The notes beneath the pieces are model-generated. The model searched no databases and had not been told where the DNA came from. It worked only from the letters and a program-made list of their open reading frames with translations. The translations under genes and the position numbers were made by a program. From the NCBI GenBank assembly GCA_965151315.1, contig CBCTZG010000107.1, positions 1 through 6,681 on the forward strand: 6,681 nucleotides of DNA. The letters run 5' to 3'. This document shows, in pieces, positions 1 through 6,181 of this stretch (position 1 is the stretch's first letter; the number at the start of each line of letters is the position of its first letter). This DNA comes from Avimonoglobus sp965151315 (GTDB lineage Bacteria > Bacillota > Clostridia > UBA1381).

Positions 1-2
1 AT

Positions 3-46
3 AGCCCCTTATAGGGGCTGTGCAAACCACCAGTTTACTGGTGGTT
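3..46. repeat. Tandem pair of compact hairpins at the left window edge
   Basis: Two perfect inverted repeats sit five bases apart. The first is AGCCCC/GGGGCT (3-8 with 14-19, loop ttata). The second is AACCACCAG/CTGGTGGTT (25-33 with 38-46, loop ttta). Both arms are exact and the loops are short, so both strands can fold. In the leftward direction only TTT follows the second hairpin, which is poor for an intrinsic terminator. The tail after the first hairpin lies outside the window. Paired short hairpins like this occur at the ends of IS200/IS605-type elements and in REP-like intergenic repeats. I cannot tell which this is, because the sequence left of base 1 is missing. They may also simply help end transcription of the methyltransferase gene. 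Confidence 0.55.
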
Positions 47-65
47 ATGATTGTAGATTATACGG

Positions 66-90
66 TGATAACAAAGCGCTTCATAGCGCT
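66..90 (-). terminator. Weak candidate terminator overlapping the end of the methyltransferase gene
   Basis: Read leftward, AGCGCT-ATGA-AGCGCT (90 to 75) forms a 6-bp stem with a 4-nt loop, followed by TTTGTTATC. The TGA stop codon lies in the loop. The stem is short and the T-run is interrupted, so termination here is uncertain. The hairpins at 3-46 could do the job instead. Confidence 0.3.
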
Positions 91-608
91 GTTCCCCTCT
101 TCGGAATGAAAAGAGCGGACAAATCGGCTTTTTCCAATTTGAGAAGCTGCAATTTCCGGTCAACCCCGCCGGCATAACCGGTTAGGCTGCCGTTTGCACC
201 CACGACTCGATGGCAGGGAATCAGAATGGAAATCGGGTTATGGCCCACGGCGCCGCCTACCGCTTGGGCGGACATTGCTGCAAGTCCCCGCTGTGCCGCA
301 AGCTGCTGGGCAATTTGTCCATAGGTCATTGTCTGGCCGTAGGGGATGGATAAAAGGATTTCCCATACTGCCTGGCGAAATGGCGTGGCATCAAAATGCA
401 GCAGCGGCATAAAGCCGGGGTTTTTACCCTGAAAATAAATGTCCAGCCAGCGCTTTGCATCGTCGAACACGGGTAGCGCCTTTTCTTGGCAGTGCTCCGG
501 CAGGGCAAAATATTTCTGCCTGTCAAACCATAGGCCAATTATGGCGTTTTCGCTGCCCGCAAGCGTAATGCCGCCCAAGGGCGACGGATAATGGCTTTTG
601 TAAATCAT
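81..608 (-). CDS. ogt: Methylated-DNA--[protein]-cysteine S-methyltransferase (MGMT/Ogt type)
   Basis: Direct-reversal DNA repair enzyme. It moves the alkyl group from O6-alkylguanine (and O4-alkylthymine) to its own cysteine and is used up in the process; it acts in the cytoplasm on DNA. The 175-residue product is full length for a single-domain Ogt. An N-terminal ribonuclease-like domain (about 1-70, with PSPLGGITLAG at 8-18) is followed by the DNA-binding/active-site domain (about 74-165). The active site is IPCHRV at 130-135, with C132 as alkyl acceptor. Also visible are TPFRQAVW (75-82), PYGQTMTYGQIA (89-100), the Asn of GHNP (N124) and GYAGG (144-148). The position of the helix Arg that flips the base in human MGMT (R128) and E. 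coli Ogt appears here as Gln (SAQAVGG, Q115), a variant I recall in Firmicute homologues. The ATG start is supported by AGGAGG ten bases upstream. The gene lies 105 bp after the MATE gene with no clear promoter between. The symbol reflects family assignment only. Confidence 0.95.
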   Translation of the reverse strand: MIYKSHYPSPLGGITLAGSENAIIGLWFDRQKYFALPEHCQEKALPVFDDAKRWLDIYFQGKNPGFMPLLHFDATPFRQAVWEILLSIPYGQTMTYGQIAQQLAAQRGLAAMSAQAVGGAVGHNPISILIPCHRVVGANGSLTGYAGGVDRKLQLLKLEKADLSALFIPKRGTAL

Positions 609-713
609 ATATACCCAACCTCCTGTATTCAGGGATTTTTTCGGTTCTGCACCAGGAATCGGGATCTATTTGGCAATCCCCCATCCGCACAGCGCGCCGG
701 CCGGACATGCTTT

Positions 714-2075
714 TTAATGGATTTGTTCTTTAGTTATATTGGTTACCCAGCGATATTGCTTGTAGCGGGCATATACCCAAGGGATTTTGATGGGCTCATC
801 CATACTCAAAATGCAATATACCCAGATAACGGGCAGACGCCACCAAAAGGCAGCGCACAGGGCGGCAGGGATAATTATCCCCCACATGGTCACGATCAGG
901 CTTTGGGCGTCAAACTTTGTGTCCCCACCTGCTGAAAACAGACCGCAGATCACCGTTTCATTGATGCAGCGGGCGATGCTGTTGACCGCGCAGAAAACGA
1001 GCATCCCTAAAATATACATATTTGTTGTCTCATCTGTTTTGAACAAGGTAATCACAACCGGTCCGCACAGGATCACCAAAACGGCGGAGAGAAACCCGCA
1101 TAATACCGAAAGCTGGGAAAGCCTGGAGCCATAGGCTTTGCCTAACGCAAGATCGTTTTCCCCCAAGGTCTTCCCGACCAGGATACCGCTGGCTACGCCC
1201 AAGCCCTCGCTGATACAGATGATCAGATTTTTCACGATGGTCACAATCGAATTGGCGGCGGTAGCTTCTGTCCCCAGATGTCCGATGATCATGGAATATA
1301 CAGTCATCCCGCCGCCCCAGGCCATGCTGTTGAGGAAGACAGGATAGCTGTATTTCCAAAACTCTTTCTCCAGGCGCAATTTTATCCCAAAAATCCATTG
1401 CAATCTTGGCCGGATATTTTTGACGGCGCCGGAATAGATCAAAACCGCCAGGATCTCCAGCCCTTTGGAAATAGACGTGGTCAGCGCCGCACCCTTGGCG
1501 CCCATGGCCGGCGCGCCGAATAGACCGAAAATAAAAATAGCATTTAAGACCAAATCCAGAAAAACAATGCTGGTGGTGATGATCGACCCTTGTTTCGCGC
1601 GGTCATTGATTTTCAGCATACACAAATAGCATTGGCTGACGCCGGCGAATAAGTAGGAGATACTGGTAATTTTCAGATATTCCGCCCCAATCCTGATCAA
1701 TTCCGGTTCCGCTGTAAATATGCGCATTAAAAATTCCGGGGCAAACATGCCGGCGCAGAAAAATACGGCGGAAACCAGGGCGGCATACCGTACGATAAGC
1801 GAAAAAACACTTTCCACTGTGCGAAAATCCCGTTTCCCAAGATACTGGGCGGCAAGGACGGTGGCGCCGCCGGTCAGTGTGCCAATAAACAGGGTCATGA
1901 CGAAATAAACCTGTGAAGCCAGGGAAACCGCCGCGATGCTGCCCTGGTTGACCAGGCCAAGCATCAAGGTATCTCCCAGGTTCACCGCGTTCAGCATCAG
2001 GGTCTGGAACGCGACGGGAAACATAATTTTTTTTAGCTTTGCATTAAAATCCTTGTTGCTGAAAACACGTAACAT
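714..2075 (-). CDS. MATE family efflux transporter
   Basis: Inner-membrane multidrug and toxic-compound extrusion protein. Family members export cationic drugs or metabolites in exchange for Na+ or H+; the substrate here cannot be read from sequence. At 453 residues it has the family's usual length, with about 12 hydrophobic segments in two MatE halves (roughly 15-215 and 235-425). Typical features are an N-terminal amphipathic stretch, GDTLMLG (34-40), TGGATVLAAQYLGKRD (68-83), GAKGAALTTSISKG (192-205) in the first half, and AGGDTKFD (382-389) in the second. The C-terminal DEPIKIPWVYARYKQYRW block (426-443) is a hallmark of the clostridial NorM/DinF-like group. The ATG start has AAAGGTGG ten bases upstream. 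It follows the Nudix gene by 90 bp. That gap holds TATACT- and TTATAT-like words but no acceptable -35 element, so cotranscription from upstream is likely though not proven. Confidence 0.95.
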   Translation of the reverse strand: MLRVFSNKDFNAKLKKIMFPVAFQTLMLNAVNLGDTLMLGLVNQGSIAAVSLASQVYFVMTLFIGTLTGGATVLAAQYLGKRDFRTVESVFSLIVRYAALVSAVFFCAGMFAPEFLMRIFTAEPELIRIGAEYLKITSISYLFAGVSQCYLCMLKINDRAKQGSIITTSIVFLDLVLNAIFIFGLFGAPAMGAKGAALTTSISKGLEILAVLIYSGAVKNIRPRLQWIFGIKLRLEKEFWKYSYPVFLNSMAWGGGMTVYSMIIGHLGTEATAANSIVTIVKNLIICISEGLGVASGILVGKTLGENDLALGKAYGSRLSQLSVLCGFLSAVLVILCGPVVITLFKTDETTNMYILGMLVFCAVNSIARCINETVICGLFSAGGDTKFDAQSLIVTMWGIIIPAALCAAFWWRLPVIWVYCILSMDEPIKIPWVYARYKQYRWVTNITKEQIH

Positions 2076-2165
2076 CGATCAAAAACCACCTTTATATAAC
2101 GAGTATACAGTTTACTTTATGGCAAACATATCAGGAATACGCTTAAACAGGGCTCGGCTTAGGCG

Positions 2166-2780
2166 TTAATCAAACTGCGTCTGCCAGTCCTTGGCGCGGT
2201 AAGCCTGAAAACACATTTCAATTTGTGCTCTTGTCGTTTTTTCTTCTGCCAGATTTGCAGGCAGGTGTGTTAAGGGAAAGTATTGAATTCCCGTTGTTTC
2301 AATATTTTCTGTAAATTCGCCGCTGATCAATGTACATAATATAAAAACCTTGCAGACTCCGTAAGCATAGACTGGCCGATTGTGCTTATTCCGGTCCTGG
2401 AGGGCGATCACCTTTATGGCCTCTACATCCAAACCAGTTTCTTCCTTTACCTCCTTGACCGTATTGGATCTTACGGACTCCAAAACATCGCACCATCCGC
2501 CGGGGAGAGACCATGTCCCGTTGTTTTCGTGTACCAAAAGGATCTTCCCATTTTTAAATATGGCTGCCCGCGTATCTAACTTAGGCGTTTGATAGCCGGT
2601 TTCACCGCAAAACAGGTCTTTAACCTTTTCCAGCGGTATACCTGATTTTTCGCGGATCATCTCCGCGGATATTTCTCGGAGCCGTTCATACCGCTCAATG
2701 TCATAGGCGTTATCGGTATAGGCGAGCCCTGCCTGGGCGAGGCTTTGGATTTCTATTGCCCAAGATAACCATTTTTCCAT
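2166..2780 (-). CDS. Nudix hydrolase with N-terminal Nudix_N-type domain
   Basis: Cytoplasmic hydrolase expected to split nucleoside diphosphates linked to another group; relatives with this layout are usually called ADP-ribose pyrophosphatases. The 204-residue product starts with a helical segment of about 60 residues (MEKWLSWAIEIQSLAQAGLA) that matches the Nudix_N domain before the catalytic fold. The catalytic fold begins near TRAAIF (70-75) and includes WSLPGGW (90-96). The Nudix box spans G95-L117 and fits the consensus G-x5-E-x7-R-E-U-x-E-E-x-G-U, except that K109 replaces the first Arg. The metal-binding glutamates E110, E113 and E114 are present. I recall Lys at that position in this subfamily, so I do not read it as inactivating. 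The ATG is preceded by AGGAGG at 6 bp. It starts only 18 bp after the acetyltransferase stop and is surely cotranscribed with it. The exact substrate is unknown. Confidence 0.92.
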   Translation of the reverse strand: MEKWLSWAIEIQSLAQAGLAYTDNAYDIERYERLREISAEMIREKSGIPLEKVKDLFCGETGYQTPKLDTRAAIFKNGKILLVHENNGTWSLPGGWCDVLESVRSNTVKEVKEETGLDVEAIKVIALQDRNKHNRPVYAYGVCKVFILCTLISGEFTENIETTGIQYFPLTHLPANLAEEKTTRAQIEMCFQAYRAKDWQTQFD

Positions 2781-2798
2781 TCCTGGCCTCCTAGTTGG

Positions 2799-3455
2799 CT
2801 AAAAATTCCCGTACTCTTTTTCAAGTACAGTATTATCCGCTAATATTTCCGGCTTATATTTCATGCTGTCCGCATCAGAAAGCTTCCGGATTACTTTGCA
2901 TGGCACGCCGGCGGCAAAGCTGTTGGCTGGAATATCCCGCGTAACAACGCTGCCTGCCCCGATTACGCAGTTATCCCCAATGGTTACGCCGGGACACACG
3001 GTCACGGAGGCGCCGAACCAGCAGTCGTTCCCAATATGTACGGGTCTCGCGTAGCAAAGGCGCTTTTTTTCGCCGTCCGCCGTTAGCATTTCGCGGCGTT
3101 CGCAGGGCAGCATTGGATGCAGCGGCGTGACGATAGTTGTATTGGGGCCGAAATTGCAGTTGTCCCCGATTGTTACTTCCGCGTCGTCCTGAATCGTCAG
3201 GTTAAAATTTCCAAAAAAGTTTTTGCCGATTTTGGTATGCCTGCCGTAATGAAAAGCGATAGGCCCTTGGATAAAGCAGCCGTCCCCCAATTCACCAATG
3301 ATCGCAGAAAGGATCGCCGCCCGTTTTTCCGTTTGATCCTCATAGGTATTGTTGTAGTCCAAATTCAGGTTATGGGTCCGCAGCTTTATTGCTTTCAATT
3401 CGGGATCTGCCGGGCAGAACAGGATGCCGGCCTGTATTTTTTCTTCTTCTCGCAT
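2799..3455 (-). CDS. Maltose/galactoside-type sugar O-acetyltransferase (left-handed beta-helix)
   Basis: Cytoplasmic enzyme that moves acetyl from acetyl-CoA to a hydroxyl on a sugar or similar acceptor; members work as trimers with active sites between subunits. I start it at the inner ATG (3455), giving 218 residues. This ATG has GGAGT with 9 bp spacing, and MREEEKIQAGILFCPADPEL is how the family normally begins. The longer reading from 3470 has no properly spaced ribosome binding site. The N-terminal Mac domain (about 3-57) is followed by hexapeptide repeats (about 72-180), such as IGDNCNFGPNTTIVTP and IGNDCWFGASVTVCPGVTIG. The catalytic His is H113 in TPLHPMLPCERR. After AAGVPCKVIRKL (181-192) comes a tail of about 26 residues, slightly longer than in typical Maa/LacA proteins. 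It is the first gene after the promoter at 3497-3525, and its partner is the Nudix gene 18 bp downstream. The natural acceptor is unknown. Confidence 0.93.
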   Translation of the reverse strand: MREEEKIQAGILFCPADPELKAIKLRTHNLNLDYNNTYEDQTEKRAAILSAIIGELGDGCFIQGPIAFHYGRHTKIGKNFFGNFNLTIQDDAEVTIGDNCNFGPNTTIVTPLHPMLPCERREMLTADGEKKRLCYARPVHIGNDCWFGASVTVCPGVTIGDNCVIGAGSVVTRDIPANSFAAGVPCKVIRKLSDADSMKYKPEILADNTVLEKEYGNF

Positions 3456-3463
3456 TGTAAAAC

Positions 3464-3468
3464 ACTCC
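3464..3468 (-). promoter_or_regulatory. Ribosome binding site that decides the acetyltransferase start
   Basis: Read leftward, GGAGT lies 9 bases before the ATG at 3455. It overlaps the first codons of the longer possible reading from 3470, whose own upstream sequence has only GGA directly against the ATG. The shorter start is therefore preferred. Confidence 0.7.
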
Positions 3469-3496
3469 ATTCCAACAATAATTGAGTACTTCTATT

Positions 3497-3525
3497 ATTA
3501 TAAACGAGCCTGCGGGGAAAATCAA
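3497..3525 (-). promoter_or_regulatory. Sigma-A-type promoter for the acetyltransferase operon
   Basis: Leftward, TTGATT (3525-3520) and TATAAT (3502-3497) are separated by exactly 17 bp. The -10 box is a perfect match and the -35 matches four of six bases. The predicted transcript start is near 3490, leaving a leader of about 35 nt before the ATG at 3455. It lies just downstream of the terminator of the preceding unit, as expected for a new transcription unit. Confidence 0.8.
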
Positions 3526-3583
3526 CCTAAAAAATTATAAAGTACATATTTTAGCTTTAGAATACGGCGCAGTTTTCGAGGCA

Positions 3584-3620
3584 AAAGAAAGAGATGCGTT
3601 TTCCCAAGAAACGCATCTCT
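3584..3620 (-). terminator. Intrinsic terminator of the beta-helix/peptide operon
   Basis: A perfect 12-bp stem (AGAGATGCGTTT at 3590-3601 with AAACGCATCTCT at 3609-3620) encloses a 7-nt loop. Leftward, it is followed by TTCTTTTGC, a T-rich tail. It begins 28 bp after the stop codon of the 55-codon peptide gene and precedes the next promoter, so it separates the two leftward units. Confidence 0.85.
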
Positions 3621-3647
3621 GTACATCATTGTGTGGCCTGGAAAATG

Positions 3648-3815
3648 TCAGTTTAAATTTGTTGCATCGTATACGCCGTCCCAGCTGGTATCCCAGGCAG
3701 TTTCTCCGCCCTCTACAGTGGCGTGCATCAGGGTATTCGAATCGCCGGATACGGTGATGATATCGGACACATCAAACATCTGGACCGAGAAGTCCGGTTT
3801 TATATAGTGTTTCAT
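3648..3815 (-). CDS. 55-residue acidic peptide with Trp-Asp-rich tail, function unknown
   Basis: A short gene easily lost by length cut-offs. It starts with ATG at 3815 and ends with TGA at 3648-3650. A near-perfect Shine-Dalgarno (AAGGAGGGG, 6-bp spacing) precedes it, and it begins 15 bp after the stop of the secreted beta-helix gene, so the two form an operon closed by the terminator at 3584-3620. The product begins MKHYIKPDFSVQMFDVSDII, a head that resembles small clostridial peptides of the form MKKYxKPxxxVxxFxxxDVIT; that resemblance is from memory. It continues through TVSGDSN and VEGGE (34-38) to a tail AWDTSWDGVYDATNLN with W41-D42 and W45-D46. Nine residues are acidic and two are lysines. 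There is no signal peptide, no membrane segment and no cysteine. The strong ribosome binding site suggests high translation. Roles as a partner of the secreted protein or as a precursor peptide are guesses. I am confident that it is a gene, not of what it does. Confidence 0.8.
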   Translation of the reverse strand: MKHYIKPDFSVQMFDVSDIITVSGDSNTLMHATVEGGETAWDTSWDGVYDATNLN

Positions 3816-3821
3816 CCTTAA

Positions 3822-3830
3822 CCCCTCCTT
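3822..3830 (-). promoter_or_regulatory. Strong ribosome binding site for the 55-codon peptide
   Basis: Leftward AAGGAGGGG, directly after the TAA stop (3831-3833) of the beta-helix gene and 6 bp before the ATG. It is the best Shine-Dalgarno match in the window and the main evidence that the small gene is translated. Confidence 0.85.
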
Positions 3831-6041
3831 TTAATGAATTGCCTCGTTGACAGAAATGGAATCAAAATCACAGATAACTGCATTCTGAGAGCCGCCGTCT
3901 ATAGTCATAAACGACTGCGCCATAATGGGTTCATCCAAAAGCTTCGCGGGTACGCCTGTCAGGTCAGCCGCATACGTATCGCCTTCCTTGATCGGCTTTT
4001 CGTACGAAACCACCGCTTTTAAATCCCAATTTTTATTGGTTACAAATACAGACAAAGGCAGGATATATGTCCCGAATGACGCCGGGGTTCCTGTTAGTTT
4101 ATCCACTTTAGTGATGAAGCGGATAGTACCGGTGCCATCTGTTTCTTTGACTGCGTCTGCTGCATATGCGGAAATAACATTTTCCGCAGCCGGTACCAGC
4201 GTTGTCTTTTCAGCATCGCTGTAATAATTTTCTATAGTCTGGTTGTCGCCGAGCAGAACGTCAAAATCCGGAGTCTCGCTGCCCCAGTAGTTCCTGGAAA
4301 GGTCGATAACAGCATCGTCGTTTCCGCCGACGGCTTCATAAGTAAAGCCATAGAATTCATTTTCAGTAACTTTAATATCACTGCCGTTTACCCAAATTTG
4401 CATCCCGTCATAAAATTTATTGCCGCTGATCGTTACACCGGCCATTTTTGTATAATTGATAGCCGGCTGGGCGTTTTCTTTATCAATTGGCGTAAATGTA
4501 CAATTGGTCACACTGCCGCTGATCATTGCGTAGAAGATCCCCATGACATTGGTCTCAAATGTACAGCTGTCAACAGTTACGCCAGTTCTGTCCGGAATCC
4601 AGACTACGCCAAGCCCCGGATACATTTCGTCATATTTTGCATAGAAATCACAGTTCTTGATGGAAACATTGTTTGCAGTTACACACAGCCGGCCATATAA
4701 ACCGGGATCTCCCTCGTAGCGGGCCGGCCCTTCATAGGACATCTTAATATTGTCCAGGCATGCGCCTTCAGCCGAAACCGTGATTACGCCTGTAAATACA
4801 GCGTCGTCCATGCCTTCCAGGGTGATCGCCTTATCAATGGTATAATTTCCATCATAGGCGCCTTGTTGTATCACTTCCACCGTATCGCCGGGTTGTGCCG
4901 CTTGCAGGGCCTCTTCCAGCGAGGCATAACCATAGATGTCGCCATTGGATTTGATCAGATGGGCAACGGCCTCATCCTGCTGTGCCCAGCCGATATCGCC
5001 GTCCTGTAATTCATCTAAAACCAATGTGTTAATTTTTTTGCCATCCCCGTCATATACATAGGTCTCGCCGATTTTACCGGCGTTGCATGCCCAGCCGGAA
5101 GCGGCTGCCGCTGCGGTAACCGTGCCAGTATTGGTGCAGCCGGTAACGGTAATGGTCGAGGGGATCTCTACCCAGATCTGCCCCAGGATTCCGCCCGCCA
5201 CTGCGTAATAGGTATCGCTGCCGCCGGCGCTGATAGACGCTTCATTGATACAGCCTGTCACGCTGGCGCCATTTTTTACATAAGCAGCTATACCGCCGGC
5301 ATAGGTATAATAATCCTGGCCGCTTGAACTTTCCGCGGTAATCACGCCGGTGTTAATACAGTCAGAGATGACGCTGCCGTTGACCTCGCAGGCAATGCCG
5401 CCGGCATAGGTGATCCCCGTTTCAGGCGAACGGGCGTCGATTTCTACCGCAGAGGAGCAGTCTGAAATGGTAGATTGATTTACATACTCCACAAGCCCGG
5501 CAGCCGCGACACCCTCCGTCCCGCCGGCGGTCAGCGTACCGGAAACCGTACAGCCAGTAATCGCCGCGGAATCAGCGCGCCCGGCCAGTACGCCTGTCCA
5601 GCCGGAAGAGGTAATATCCGCCCCGGAAATATGTAAGTCTTCAACTGTCGCCCCGGAAAGCTGATAAAAGAATCCGCAGTAATCTACATTGGGTGTATTG
5701 ATTGTCAGATTGTCAATGGTATGGCTCTGCCCGTCAAACGTTCCGCTGAATACAGCGCCGTTTTTTCCAATTTGTGCCCATTCCCGGCCGTCTAAATCGA
5801 TATCTGTTTCCAGGGTAATGGTTTTGCCTTCAAAGGTAACGCCGCTGTTTACCAATGTCGCCAGGCCCGCCAGATCCGCCCCGGAGGAAAGGGCATACGA
5901 GGAGGCCGTACCGTCCCCGTACCAATCCTGCTCCGCAGAGCCGTCCCATATGTCCGCGCCGGCCGCGAATGCGCTGATGCCTGCCGATGACAGCAGGACT
6001 GCCGATGCAAGCGCACAGGACAATGTTTTTCTCACATCCAT
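3831..6041 (-). CDS. Secreted right-handed beta-helix repeat protein
   Basis: A 736-residue protein exported by the Sec pathway. The signal peptide has a short basic n-region (MDVRK), a hydrophobic core and a likely cut after AFA (A26). The mature start (IWDGSAEQDWYGDG, then a LAGLATLVNSG segment and ITLETDIDLDG near 75-84) is a common opening of clostridial surface proteins. Residues about 125-310 carry five GLUG-like turns with aligned cysteines (C164, C195, C228, C264, C302) in contexts such as ISDCINTGVITA and VTGCTNTGTVTA. Residues about 365-590 form a second, pectate-lyase/NosD-like beta-helix, opened by LEEALQAAQPGDTVEV and closed by LSRNYWGSETPDF, with C464, C493 and C514 in line. A C-terminal domain of about 110 residues (626-736) has IRFITKVDKLTG and ASFGTYILPLSVF; I recall similar domains in other clostridial extracellular proteins. 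No LPXTG, SLH or choline-binding anchor is seen, so it is probably released. No catalytic residues could be assigned; an adhesin or glycan-binding role is inferred. The ATG has AAGGAAGGA 5 bp upstream. Confidence 0.9.
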   Translation of the reverse strand: MDVRKTLSCALASAVLLSSAGISAFAAGADIWDGSAEQDWYGDGTASSYALSSGADLAGLATLVNSGVTFEGKTITLETDIDLDGREWAQIGKNGAVFSGTFDGQSHTIDNLTINTPNVDYCGFFYQLSGATVEDLHISGADITSSGWTGVLAGRADSAAITGCTVSGTLTAGGTEGVAAAGLVEYVNQSTISDCSSAVEIDARSPETGITYAGGIACEVNGSVISDCINTGVITAESSSGQDYYTYAGGIAAYVKNGASVTGCINEASISAGGSDTYYAVAGGILGQIWVEIPSTITVTGCTNTGTVTAAAAASGWACNAGKIGETYVYDGDGKKINTLVLDELQDGDIGWAQQDEAVAHLIKSNGDIYGYASLEEALQAAQPGDTVEVIQQGAYDGNYTIDKAITLEGMDDAVFTGVITVSAEGACLDNIKMSYEGPARYEGDPGLYGRLCVTANNVSIKNCDFYAKYDEMYPGLGVVWIPDRTGVTVDSCTFETNVMGIFYAMISGSVTNCTFTPIDKENAQPAINYTKMAGVTISGNKFYDGMQIWVNGSDIKVTENEFYGFTYEAVGGNDDAVIDLSRNYWGSETPDFDVLLGDNQTIENYYSDAEKTTLVPAAENVISAYAADAVKETDGTGTIRFITKVDKLTGTPASFGTYILPLSVFVTNKNWDLKAVVSYEKPIKEGDTYAADLTGVPAKLLDEPIMAQSFMTIDGGSQNAVICDFDSISVNEAIH

Positions 6042-6073
6042 TGTTATCCTTCCTTTTCATGATAAATTTTTAT

Positions 6074-6093
6074 AAAAACAGGGCAGCCTGTTT
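6074..6093 (-). terminator. Terminator-like hairpin in the leader of the beta-helix gene
   Basis: Leftward, AAACAGG-CTGC-CCTGTTT (6093 to 6076) is a perfect 7-bp stem with a 4-nt loop. It runs straight into TTTTT (6078-6074, partly in the stem), then ATAAAAA. It sits 32 bp before the start codon and downstream of the predicted promoter, which is where an attenuator would be. The stem is modest, so it could also be a leader hairpin with no stopping power. Confidence 0.4.
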
Positions 6094-6108
6094 CTATTCA
6101 GAATAAAT

Positions 6109-6132
6109 TTTGCATGCGGTACCGCATGCAAA
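6109..6132. repeat. Perfect 24-bp palindrome in the beta-helix leader
   Basis: An exact dyad centred on GGTACC (6118-6123). Each half reads TTTGCATGCGGT from the outside in. As RNA it would give a 10-bp stem with a GUAC loop. As DNA it is a two-fold symmetric site. It overlaps the neighbouring 30-bp palindrome by 7 bp (ATGCAAA, 6126-6132). Confidence 0.9.
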
Positions 6133-6155
6133 GAGGGAGTACTCCCTCTTTGCAT
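6126..6155. repeat. Perfect 30-bp palindrome overlapping the first
   Basis: An exact dyad centred on AGTACT (6138-6143), with half-site ATGCAAAGAGGGAGT. As RNA it would give a 13-bp stem with a GUAC loop. Its outer ATGCAAA arm (6126-6132) is also an arm of the 24-bp palindrome, so both hairpins cannot form fully at once. It lies about 20 bp downstream of the predicted transcript start of the beta-helix gene. Confidence 0.9.
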
Positions 6156-6181
6156 AAAAAACATTAACTATCTATTTACTA

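Noticed and set aside
34..37. CRISPR-like repeat reading of the left-edge hairpins
   Set aside because: There are only two different hairpins, with no direct repeat unit and no spacers of constant length.
339..608. tRNA or other structured RNA near the methyltransferase start
   Set aside because: No cloverleaf arms or conserved T-loop sequence is visible; the area is ordinary coding sequence.
2076..2165. Possible promoter before the MATE gene (TATACT/TTATAT words)
   Set aside because: No -35-like hexamer is found at 16-18 bp from either word, so it is too weak to list.
2454..2496. Lys in place of Arg in the Nudix box as a sign of an inactive enzyme
   Set aside because: All three metal-binding glutamates and the spacing are intact, and I recall Lys at this site in relatives with the same N-terminal domain.
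3482..3757. 91-codon rightward frame across the intergenic region
   Set aside because: It runs antisense through the peptide gene, its terminator and the acetyltransferase promoter. It has no ribosome binding site and no recognisable protein features.
5830..6060. 76-codon leftward frame starting 19 bp before the beta-helix gene
   Set aside because: It is out of frame inside the beta-helix coding region. Its product is Arg/Gly/Cys-rich, as expected for a shadow frame of a GC-rich gene, and its start overlaps the real ribosome binding site.
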